A stretch of 64,000 nucleotides of DNA, from NCBI GenBank assembly GCA_024195265.1, contig JAJLRJ010000010.1:4126135-4190134 (forward strand). The letters are read 5' to 3'. The position numbers and the translations under genes were made by a program. The stretch is from Dendrophyllia cribrosa. Its lineage: Eukaryota > Cnidaria > Anthozoa > Scleractinia > Dendrophylliidae. Below are positions 56,030 to 64,000 of the stretch, in pieces (within the stretch, counting starts at the first letter, position 1; each line of letters starts with the position of its first letter). Below the pieces are notes generated by a model. It saw only the letters and a list, made by a program, of their open reading frames with translations, was not told where the DNA came from and made no database searches.

Positions 56030-56220
56030 CGGTACTTTCGGATGGGGCGTTACTTTCGGGTTGGGCGTTACTTTCAGGTTGGGCGTTACTTTTGGGTTGC
56101 GCGTTACTTTCGGGTGGGGCGTTACTTTCGGGTGGACCGTTACTTTCGGGTTGGGCGTTTCTTTCGGGAATTACTAGGAAGATCCGAAAATTAACGTTAC
56201 TTTCGGGGGCCGCTACTTTC
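56030..56220. repeat. ~19-bp tandem repeat 'GGCGTTACTTTCGGGTT'
   Basis: About eight units of GGCGTTACTTTCGGGTTG with variants. The preceding ~230 bp (AATGATGATA-ACACAACCG, TTGATTCTTCGGCAT-CTC, AAAACACTAAGCTATTC) recurs with the same motif at 59860-60060, so array and flank travel as one repeat. Confidence 0.8.
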
Positions 56221-56654
56221 GTAAATCTAAGATAATCAAATTATTGTTCCATGTTGCTTTGTCTGTGTAACGTTTTGACAAGAGCGCGTTTATTATCATT
56301 ATCTATATGATGAACCTTTTTTGATAAAATGATAATGTGCGCATAATAAACGCAGGTTGTTTTGAGTGAATATTGGGCATTTGGATAAAGAAAGTAAAAG
56401 TTGTGTAAATGCGCTTGAAATGTGTTCAGGAATCGTTAAAATATTGTCCAAATCCGCGTCTTTTCACTTCGTTTTGATACCATAGGCACCTGCGGCACAA
56501 AAACTGAAATAAAAAACACTGATTGAGACTCATCGGATTAAAACGTGGTACGCTGTGCATCGTTTATACGGGCAAAAACATGCGTTGGCACAAAAAATAT
56601 CCAACATCGACAACTCCTGCCCTTATGGTTACGTGTTTTTCGTTTTGTGAAGAA

Positions 56655-56704
56655 AAAAATTTGGAACGCTTCACGAATTTGCGTGTCATCCTTGCGCAGG
56701 GGCC

Positions 56705-56737
<33 letters not shown>

Positions 56738-56761
56738 AAAATGTGCTGCCGAAGCGAGCAC
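56655..56761 (-). ncRNA. U6: U6 spliceosomal snRNA
   Basis: The minus strand reads GTGCTCGCTTCGGCAGCACA, then the ACGATACAGAGAAGATTAGC catalytic box (ACAGAGA) and TGACACGCAAATTCGTGAAG, and ends in a seven-T Pol III terminator. It matches the conserved 107-nt U6 except around TTTT for TATA after the 5' hairpin. U6 pairs with the 5' splice site and U2 in the spliceosome. The intact core and a proper upstream TATA argue for a functional gene, not a retro-copy. Confidence 0.92.
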
Positions 56762-56783
56762 GTATATACCTATGTTTCACTTG

Positions 56784-56832
56784 TATATATATAAGAATCC
56801 GCGCGGCGCGATTCTTACATGTGGTATCAAGT
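56784..56832 (-). promoter_or_regulatory. U6 Pol III promoter: TATA and probable PSE
   Basis: TATATATATA at 56784-56794 lies 23-33 bp upstream of the U6 start, the usual Pol III snRNA position. TTGATACCACATGTAAGAA (about 56812-56830 on the minus strand) is at the place expected for the proximal sequence element; its assignment rests on position only. Confidence 0.65.
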
Positions 56833-57496
56833 TACACTTGATTGACATGCAAACAACGCACAAGTGAACGATGCGCATGTGTATAAGACACCCTAAAAGC
56901 CATCAAAACAAAGCCAAGTGCATTTACTATTGTCAGATAATCACAACGCATAATTCTGTGGCTAAGCTTTCAATTCAGCTGTCCTAAAATTTGTTTCAGT
57001 TAAAACAGTGGGAAGAAAAAAAACTACCAAACAAGCTTTTCTTCAGTGATACAGATACTGAAATGGGTTAATTGGTAAATAACCGTTATCGTGTATATGT
57101 GAAAGCAGAAATAACATGCTTTATTTGTCAAAAGCGTGGGCGCACGCGATAGTAAAATACCCGTTTTGCATGGTCGAGTTTAAGGGCTGAATTTCAGACA
57201 TTAGCATTTTTTGGGGAAACTTTCCTTAGAGCTGCATAATTCTCTAATCTGTAGCTGTTCCGAGAGATAAAAGTTTGGCATGATAAGAGTAAAAAATTCT
57301 ATATGTTATTTTAACGGGATAGAAGAGATCGGAGATATTGATTCAGGGAATATTTCCTTTGTCTTTATATCGCCGGCAACGTTGAAAGGACGTGTGCCTT
57401 ATATGAATTTTAAAATATCCGCTATTTTAGCAATTCCGCGAAGGGACTGAAAACGAACTTAGTAGCCGTGCATCTCATAGAAACGACATAAACAAG
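56833..57496. other. Intergenic; HOATZ-like promoter at the right end
   Basis: No gene is seen. ATAGAAAC (57477-57484), 13 nt before the start codon, matches the conserved half of an RFX X-box, as might be expected of a cilia gene; the other half is poor. Confidence 0.35.
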
Positions 57497-59199
57497 ATGG
57501 CGGACGTGACAACAGTAACATTTTCAGGGAGTTCAGCAGAAACTATCGAGTTTGCCAAGACTTTCTGGAAATCAATAGAGCCGCCTCCTATCCCAAAATC
57601 TACATTAGTTGTCAGTGGAATAAACCATCGTTTATCAACAGAGTCTAAAGCTCAGAAAGGTTTGTAAATGGTAGCCTGCGAGCAAGCTTGGTCGCGTTTG
57701 TACTCGCATGCAGACAATGGGTTTTTATATCGTTGTATTTTCTTTAGGAAATAATTTAAATGATGCCACATGGACTCAAACAGAGTTAGCTGGAGAGGAA
57801 AATAACCCAAGTAAGAATTCTTGAACGTAGGCCTACATATTGGTGGTTTGCAATCAATCTCTAGAGACATAGATAACAATAGTGAAACAAACAAATGCTG
57901 GTGGACGAACAAAAGGAGCTAATGAGAGAACTATTGTTTATGTCCACCAGCATGGCGGCGATGACGTAACATGAAAACCACCTATTGGTGGTTTGCATGG
58001 CGGCCATGTTGGGTGTCATTATTATCTAGAAACAATAGAAATCGTTTGCATAAAAATAGAGTTTTATTCCCAAAGGATGGAAATTTAATTGTTCTGACCC
58101 CCAACATGGCCGCCGTTTTAACCATCAATAACCTACGGCTCAACATAATGGCTCGCGTTACTTTTAGTGGGACCATGCACCATAGAACTGGACAAGAACA
58201 ACTTTCTGAAATGCACGCACAAAAAAGATAACGATTTTTCAAAATATTCCAGCACCCTACACAGGGTGCTAATTAGAAACAATGCAACCTTGTTTTTTCT
58301 GCATGTATATTAATGTATTATTAATTAAGCTTATGTGTATTATGTAGTCAATCTTCTAGGATATCATATTTGATATAAAGTGATTTTCTTTTTAAATTCT
58401 TCCAGTTAGAATTATTAAAAAGTCGTACACACCAAATGCAAATATGGCTGCCGATTTATTATTCTTTAATGCGTATGTAAATTAGCCTGACTGGCCCTGT
58501 TAGGATGTGCAAAGTTCAAAAGAATGTTTACTCTAAAATGAGGCTAGTCAGGCTAATTAACATACATATAAAAGAATGATAAATCGGCCGCCATATTTGC
58601 ATTTGGTGTATAATTAACTATTTTGAAATGTCTGCCTCAGAGTGTCACGAGTGCATGTATTTTTCAGGACTTGAGAGACATCTGGAAGATGCACAAAGAA
58701 GGAAGGAGAAAGAGAAAGCAGATTATGTACAAAAGATGGTCAGTTAAGTTATATGGAAAATCTTAGATCATGGATTTTAATGTGTTACTTTTAAAAATGT
58801 TTAAAACAAAATATATAATTATCCTGCTTGAGACATCAGGCTATCTAAAGATAACCTGTTTAGAGCGGTTTTCAATTGACTATCGAAAGTAACTTTGTGA
58901 TTGCTTTAGCTTTGCATTGCTACGCTTTCTGCGCCATCCTCTTGACCAATATGAAGTAAAACCAAATGTTGACTTGTTCGCACACGTTTTCCTGTGCTTG
59001 GCGCCAGCTGCACGTATCTGCTTTGTGTTCTGATTGGTCCTTTAGATTGTCTGTGTCTGTTGTGATTGGTTAGAGTAATTACTTTGGTTTTGGTTTTAGG
59101 ACACGGAATTAAAAGCTGCTCAAAGACTTGATACCCCATAATTCAAGAAAAAAAAAAGTCTGAAAACCATATCCTGTTGAGGCCAGTTAAGAAAATAAC

Positions 59200-59237
<38 letters not shown>

Positions 59238-60776
59238 CTTTCATCTTAGTTTATATGTTGCTTTTTTACGTTTTTCAGACGTCCTTCAGGGCAGAAGCAC
59301 AACAAACATTAGCTCAGAGGAAAGCTGAGAGATTAAAAGTAAGCTTCCACAAAGTATGAAGAGCCCTGATTACTTATTGAAATTAATAATTTAGCTTTTT
59401 CTTCAGTGTGTGAAATAATAATCCTGTCCTGTCCTGTCCTTTTAGAAAGAAGAAATTTCACATTGTCGGCATAGAGATCCTATCCTTGATATGTCGTAAG
59501 TAAACTGCCTTACTGTAAGCTTTCATGTTTTAGACTGCTACCTGTCCCTTAACAGTCAGTCATGCTAATCACGAAAACAAACTCTGGGAGACTGGACCGA
59601 ATGAACAAGCCGAGAGGAAACTGGGGGAGAGGCCTCTTCCTCAGTTCTCCCTTGGCTCATATTACTTTCTCTCACTTGGTCGTTCGCTGATCGCTGGCAT
59701 GTTGCTGGCCCTTGACTATCCAGACGGGGACTGCTAGAAGTCTACATGTTGCCACAGAGTTTTGAAAGTAGCAGCCCCCGTTACTTTCGAAATTAGCAGG
59801 CCTAAGGGGCCACAAGTTTCAGTTAGCAGCTTTTTTCAGGCACCTAAAAAATGTAATATTAAAGGAAAAATGATGATACACGCAACCGTGGAATAACCAT
59901 AACGTAACTTTAATTTTCCCTTTCTCATTGCTTCTTCGGCATTCCTCAGCATTATTGTAGAGTAAAACACTAAGCTATTCAATCTCAGTATGGTATTTTT
60001 GATTGGACAATTACTTTTGAGGGGGTCGTTACTTTTGGGTGGGCTATTACTTTCAGGAATTACTGGAAAGGTCTGTGAATTATTGTTTAATACTTTTGGC
60101 CAGCTGTACCTTTCCAGGGGAGGGGGGCTACACTACTTTCGGGACTCTACAGTATATTACTAGTGCGTTCAATCATTCATAAATCTACTGCATGAGAAGT
60201 GCAGTCCATTTCCAATGGACCCAATGATGGCATGGCTAAATAGTTACAGGATAATAAATAGTAATATTTATCGACATGAAAAGCAAAATTCTCAAGAGCA
60301 CCCTCAGGCCACAGTAGTTTTGTCTAACAAGCCGAATTTTATCAGGTAAATTTGTAACATTTCAATTTTATATATTTTTATACATATTTTTTTCATTGTC
60401 ATAATTTTTTTTTTTGCCAATGCTATTGGGATCAGTCTGCCATTTATTTTAATGTACCATTAGCCTCCAGGGTGGCTGTTGTTGATGAGTGTGTAATTAA
60501 AGCAGTTTTCAATTGAGTGTCGAAAGTAATTTCTTAATTGCTTTGGCTTTGTGAGTTCTGTGATTGGTCAGAGTAATATTATTATTACTTTGGTTTTGGT
60601 TTTACGATACTCAATTGGAAACCGCTCTATCTCCACTTGTAATTCACCTGTTGTTTTTTGTTTTTGTTAGAGAATCAAGTGAAGAGGATGAGGAAGCTAC
60701 AGAAGCCATGGCAGAGCTTGATAGATTTGAAGAAATTCTTGAACAGAGAGAAGCTCTTAAATCATCGCAGTTTTAA
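57497..60776 (+). CDS. HOATZ: HOATZ-like cilia/flagella protein (six exons, complete)
   Basis: Exons 57497-57659, 57748-57810, 58668-58738, 59279-59338, 59446-59495 and 60671-60776 join in consistent phases to 170 residues. The start MADVTTVTFSGSSAETIEFA with AKTFW resembles the N-terminal GSS...AKxFW motif of HOATZ (C11orf88), a small protein needed for motile cilia and sperm flagella. The middle is a charged coiled-coil-like helix (RHLEDAQRRKEKEKADYVQK). The end is acidic (SESSEEDEEATEAMAELDRF). The size is near that of vertebrate HOATZ. The start codon lies in CAAGATGGCGGACG, a YY1-type site. AATAAA is at 60830-60835. The gene structure is secure; the name rests on weak similarity. Confidence 0.65.
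57830..58150. mobile_element. Two overlapping inverted-repeat elements (HOATZ-like intron 2)
   Basis: Pair 1: ACAATAG and GCTGGTGGAC against GTCCACCAGC and CTATTGT. Pair 2: GGTTTGCATGGCGGCCATGT, TGGGTGTCA against CCCCCAACATGGCCGCCGTT. Both carry ATGGCGGC motifs. Confidence 0.6.
58425..58615. mobile_element. Foldback related to 38742-39122 (HOATZ-like intron 2)
   Basis: ACACCAAATGCAAATATGGC, GATTTATTATTCTTTAATGC and AATTAGCCTGACTGGCC pair with GGCTAGTCAGGCTAATTAAC, AAAAGAATGATAAATCGGCC and CATATTTGCATTTGGTGT. Confidence 0.8.
58863..59121 (+). mobile_element. CCAAT-rich MITE, copy 6 (HOATZ-like intron 3)
   Basis: TAGAGCGGTTTTCAATTGAC opens it and AATTAAAAGCTGCTC closes it. Two of the five CCAAT boxes are degraded (a ~25-bp deletion after CTACGCTTT). 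Confidence 0.8.
59203..59235. repeat. ~33-nt poly(C) tract 44 nt before an exon
   Basis: A pure C run in HOATZ-like intron 3, close to the acceptor at 59278. It may act as part of an extended pyrimidine tract. Confidence 0.85.
59760..60150. repeat. 'TTACTTTCGGG' repeat, third locus (HOATZ-like intron 5)
   Basis: Shares CCCGTTACTTTCG, GATACACGCAACCGTGGAAT, CTTCTTCGGCATTCCTC, AAACACTAAGCTATTCAATC and GGTATTTTTGATTGGAC with 55850-56040, followed by degenerate TTACTTTTGGG units. Confidence 0.7.
60500..60627 (+). mobile_element. CCAAT-rich MITE, internally deleted copy 7
   Basis: Both ends are present (AAGCAGTTTTCAATTGAGTG and TCAATTGGAAACCGCTC) but the middle ~150 bp is missing, joining GCTTTGGCTTTG to GTGATTGGTCAGAGTAA. 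Confidence 0.85.
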
Positions 60777-60949
60777 CTCTATTTAAACTTGTCAAAGGCC
60801 AACATTTTGTAAATACTTGTAAAATTGTCAATAAAATGATAACGACCTGCTTGTTCCTTGTGCTCCAAGGAGAGCTCTAAGACCTGTAGACAGGTTGCTT
60901 CTTTGTCAACCATCAACCATTGCCTAAAGTCATTTGGGTTTAGATCATT

Positions 60950-61094
60950 CTCAGTTTTCCCGCGCTTGGCGCCGCCGACATGTAATCGCTTCGAGCTCTG
61001 ATTGGTTCATTGGATTGTTTACAACTGCTGTGATTGGTCAGAGTAATTACTTTGGTTTTGGTTTTAGTCTATCACACTCAATTGAAAACTGCTC
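60950..61094 (+). mobile_element. CCAAT-rich MITE, 5'-truncated copy 8
   Basis: Right half only: CAGTTTTCCCGCGCTTGGCG, TCGAGCTCTGATTGGTTCAT, GTGATTGGTCAGAGTAATTA and TCAATTGAAAACTGCTC. It starts about 115 bp after the HOATZ-like polyadenylation signal. Confidence 0.85.
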
Positions 61095-62445
61095 TAAAAA
61101 GAAAACCTGTTTGTCCCCTGTTATTTAATTCACCATACTGTTGATTTTAGCTACTCCTGCCAATAATTTGCGCCCATTAGTAATAAGTGCTCCCTTAGAA
61201 TGTGTTTTTCATAATAAGTGCCTTAGTCAAATGTAAGCCTACTATAATAATTGCCCATGCAGCCTGCAATTTCTGTAAATCTATGAGAGACAACAAAGCC
61301 ATTGGCATCTACTACTGAACCTTAATGCAGTTTTTCTTTCTTTCGTTCTCCCTTTCTTCCTTCTTTCTTCCTTTTTTTTTTGATACAGACAGAAATGTCT
61401 GCGACGTTTCGCGAAACCAAAATGGCGGTCAAACACTAAACAAAATAATTTTAAAAGTCGGCTCTTGTCCACCACAAAACGCCTCAACTGCAAGCTAACA
61501 ACTTCCCTGAATGCCTCCCATAATATGCCCTACTTTGAGCTACTAAAATAATTATCAAGCTTAAGTTCTGAATAGCGCGGTATTTGTCTCGTTTTTCTTT
61601 AAATATTAAGGCGGGACTCAACCTAAATTTGAATGAAATTTGAAGAGGTTTTAAGAAGGGATAGAAGAAAGAAAATGATTTTGGAACACCAACAGACAGT
61701 TGATACCCACGCAAGAGCACTCCAGGTTGCTAGTGGACTAACTTGGTGTCCGTCTATTAGTTATTAACTACAAGTTCTAATTTAAAAACTTCACTAAATC
61801 TTCAATATTTCTTATTTCTCTTAATTTTACCAATCCTTCTAGAAAAACTATCTCCTCCCAAACATACCCAAAAATCACCTAGAAATTCACAAAACACCCC
61901 ACAACATAGATTCACGGGATGAGCATAGAGTTTTTGGATTGCTTGAAACGTGAACGAGATATTTCCATTAAAGCCATGTCAAGTGGCGGAAAATGGCATT
62001 TAGGTTAAGTCCGCCTTGTTTTCTCGAAGTATCTAAAGACTGGAAAGAAGAATTGAAGACACCTACGCGCATGTTGTCCTCAATGGTGGCTTTCAGAGTT
62101 TAAAAATATCGTTTTTAACCGTTTACAGGTAATCTTTCTTCAGTGAAAAAACTCTTTTTGGATTAAATATCTCTTTCTTTTTTCTCTCTATTTCCTTCCT
62201 TTTCATTTTTTTCCCATATTCTTTCTTTCGGCCAAAAAACGCGGAAGGCCACCAGCTTTCCCGCCATTTCCTTCGGTGTCGTCGTTGTCATGGTATCATC
62301 ACATTGGTCACGTGACATGTGGCTATGGTCGGCCATGACAGTCGCTCAAAACATTGCAAGTGAGGTGTTTCGTTCTTCAGATGAATATTTTGTGGTAGTT
62401 TTTAGAAACTTTGAGCTTCTTTAAGGTTTGATTTTGTTGATTGGA
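61095..62445. other. No gene seen; promoter-like stretch at 62270-62345
   Basis: Pyrimidine-rich runs occur at 61330-61380 and 62170-62230. At 62308-62317 GTCACGTGAC is a palindromic E-box next to CACATTGG (CCAAT) and a GGCCATGAC word, a plausible promoter for the exon candidate at 62446. Confidence 0.35.
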
Positions 62446-62502
62446 ATGACATTTGGTTCAAGCATGTCTTACGAAGCCTCGTACGTAAAGGCAAGGAAAA
62501 AG
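62446..62502 (+). CDS. Possible first exon of a gene running off the window
   Basis: ATGACATTTGGTTCAAGCAT is in frame with MSYEASYVKARKK and stops at GTAAGTGG, a strong donor. It lies 130-170 bp after an E-box/CCAAT cluster. The peptide is too short to recognise and no second exon was found before 64000. Confidence 0.3.
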
Positions 62503-64000
62503 TAAGTGGTATATTATTAATGGAGAGCTTATAAGAATACATTCTTATTTGTAAATCCAAGAATATAATCGAAAGGATTTGATCAGCTCACTATAATTTC
62601 GAACTATAAATTTAAGCAATATTGTTAGTGTAGCCTTTGTTGCTTTAAACTTAAGTAGAGTTTAAATATCTGAAATACACCTATCTATTTCGAGTAGTTA
62701 TTCAAGTTTAGCTACATGTACGTACAGCCTTTGTGAAATTGAGCTTTACGTGTAATAAACCTACATCATAAAACGCTGTAAATTAAATTTAACTAAACTG
62801 ATTTCTGTATTTGCAAACAAGACCAAAAAGGCAGAGATCATTTCTTTGAATTTCAAGCGGTAATACCAAGGAAAAAGTAGAAAAAAAATCATTGCTCTGT
62901 TGACAAGGAAACCACAACTAAATGACAAATTCTGATAAAGTATTTATAGCAAGCTGACAACATGTTTGGAAACAATACAGTTGTACATTGTCAATTTAAG
63001 CTGTATGAAAATCTGACTTTGTTTTGTCTTTCTTGATAATCTGCAAATAAGGCAAAGTCAAAACTAATAAATTCCAAAAACAGATGGTGCTCTCATCTGC
63101 TAAAATCAGGCCATCTGAAAGGATGCGAAAAACAATTGAAATTCATGTGACATTTTCAGGGGAGATTGTGCAGCAAAAGAAGGCTATTCATTTTAATATG
63201 CAGCATATTGTGAGCTTTTCCCACACTAATTTTACATTCAGATTCAACAGTAACCTTTTTATGCCTTCAGATGTTTAACTATTGCTATAAAATATGTCCT
63301 TAAAGGACCCGAGTCACCCAAAATGCCCTGCGTGCTCAGACTGTTGAATCCGCCATTTTTGATGCCATCAAAATGACTGAACATGGCATAGTGAATCGGA
63401 ATCTTACTGCATCGTCCCAAGTTGTGTAATTGAAAGTCTGTAACTGTTATCGTAGCTTTTTTGAATTACCGTATTTGTCTATTGGTTTGAGCGATTTTTT
63501 CGTACTTTTGTGCTACCAGTGGACAAGCTAAGGTTTTGACATTCAAAGTCAATGGTCTTATGGCCTCACAGTTTCCCAAGCCTGGATGGCCGAAGGTGCC
63601 AGGAAATGAAAAGAAAACTATTCTTCGCGAATCGACTTTCAACCTTTTGAAAGCAAGCAAAAGTGAGGTTGGAATTGTACGGCTAACCCATAGCCAGTTC
63701 GTCTAATTGTTGTTGTTAAAGAATGTATAAAAGTAATCACTTGCATCTGGCCATTAGAATTATGAAACAGCAAACGTGCTGGAAATTCAAATATTTCACA
63801 AACTGATTTCATGCTGGATGCAATAACGCCATACGTCTAACAACGAAAGTACTGCTTAGCTTCGAGACACACAACATAACTGACTTAGTCGCAGAATAAA
63901 CTCTGAGGAGTCAAAAACAATAATTTGTAATATGCCATTATTCTATGGATTTTAGACTCTTTATAATTAGCCGTGATGAGGAAACACTATCTTGGAAGCC
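62503..64000. other. No gene seen
   Basis: AT-rich. A stretch around 63300-63360 (AAAGGACCCGAGTCACCCAA, GAATCCGCCATTTTTGATG) resembles the head of a MITE whose other end is not visible. The minus-strand frame 63466-63660 has no recognisable domain. Confidence 0.4.

Overview
The window looks like nuclear DNA of an anthozoan cnidarian, probably a stony coral. It is AT-rich with small phase-consistent exons, GT-AG introns and animal-specific genes, and it is saturated with short inverted-repeat transposons (MITEs), minisatellites and poly(G)/poly(C) runs. There are no prokaryotic operons. The species is inferred, not proven.

Four protein genes and one RNA gene can be assembled by hand. (1) 15671-19691 (+) is a three-exon secreted PDGF/VEGF-family growth factor with a cystine-knot domain and a VEGF-C-like CxCxC tail; 10607-10669 may be an alternative first exon. 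(2) 24069-39426 (-) is a complete nine-exon mitochondrial endonuclease G (ENDOG) with an intact DRGH active site. Its introns hold most of the repeats of the middle third. (3) 39636-42890 (+) is a complete seven-exon BAG1 co-chaperone (ubiquitin-like plus BAG domain). It is head-to-head with ENDOG, with 209 bp between start codons. (4) 57497-60776 (+) is a six-exon gene resembling the cilia protein HOATZ (C11orf88). (5) 56655-56761 (-) is a U6 snRNA with a correctly spaced TATA box.

The rest is mobile and repetitive DNA. 1-10.6 kb: Penelope-like remnants, MITEs and a 59-bp tandem repeat. 10.7-15.6 kb: a local duplication whose two copies carry different insertions and so reveal each other's empty sites. 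19.7-24 kb: nested MITEs. 24-39 kb: ENDOG introns with a nested pogo-like element, an E-box array, poly(G)-ended MITEs, a 20-unit 88-bp array inside a transposon, and a 152-bp satellite. 41-57 kb: LINE 3' ends, a degenerate PIF1-type helicase, a large foldback, a 69-bp satellite and a ~187-bp poly(C) tract. 61-64 kb: mostly unassigned, with one possible first exon.

ENDOG (a mitochondrial nuclease released in cell death) and BAG1 (an Hsp70 co-chaperone with anti-death roles) probably share a bidirectional promoter. The other genes show no obvious functional link. The most novel material is the repeat biology: MITEs built around tandem arrays, MITEs with homopolymer G/C ends, a CCAAT-box-rich MITE family and a MITE hairpin beside an ENDOG splice site. 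The growth factor has also lost precisely the two cysteines that make the inter-chain disulfides.
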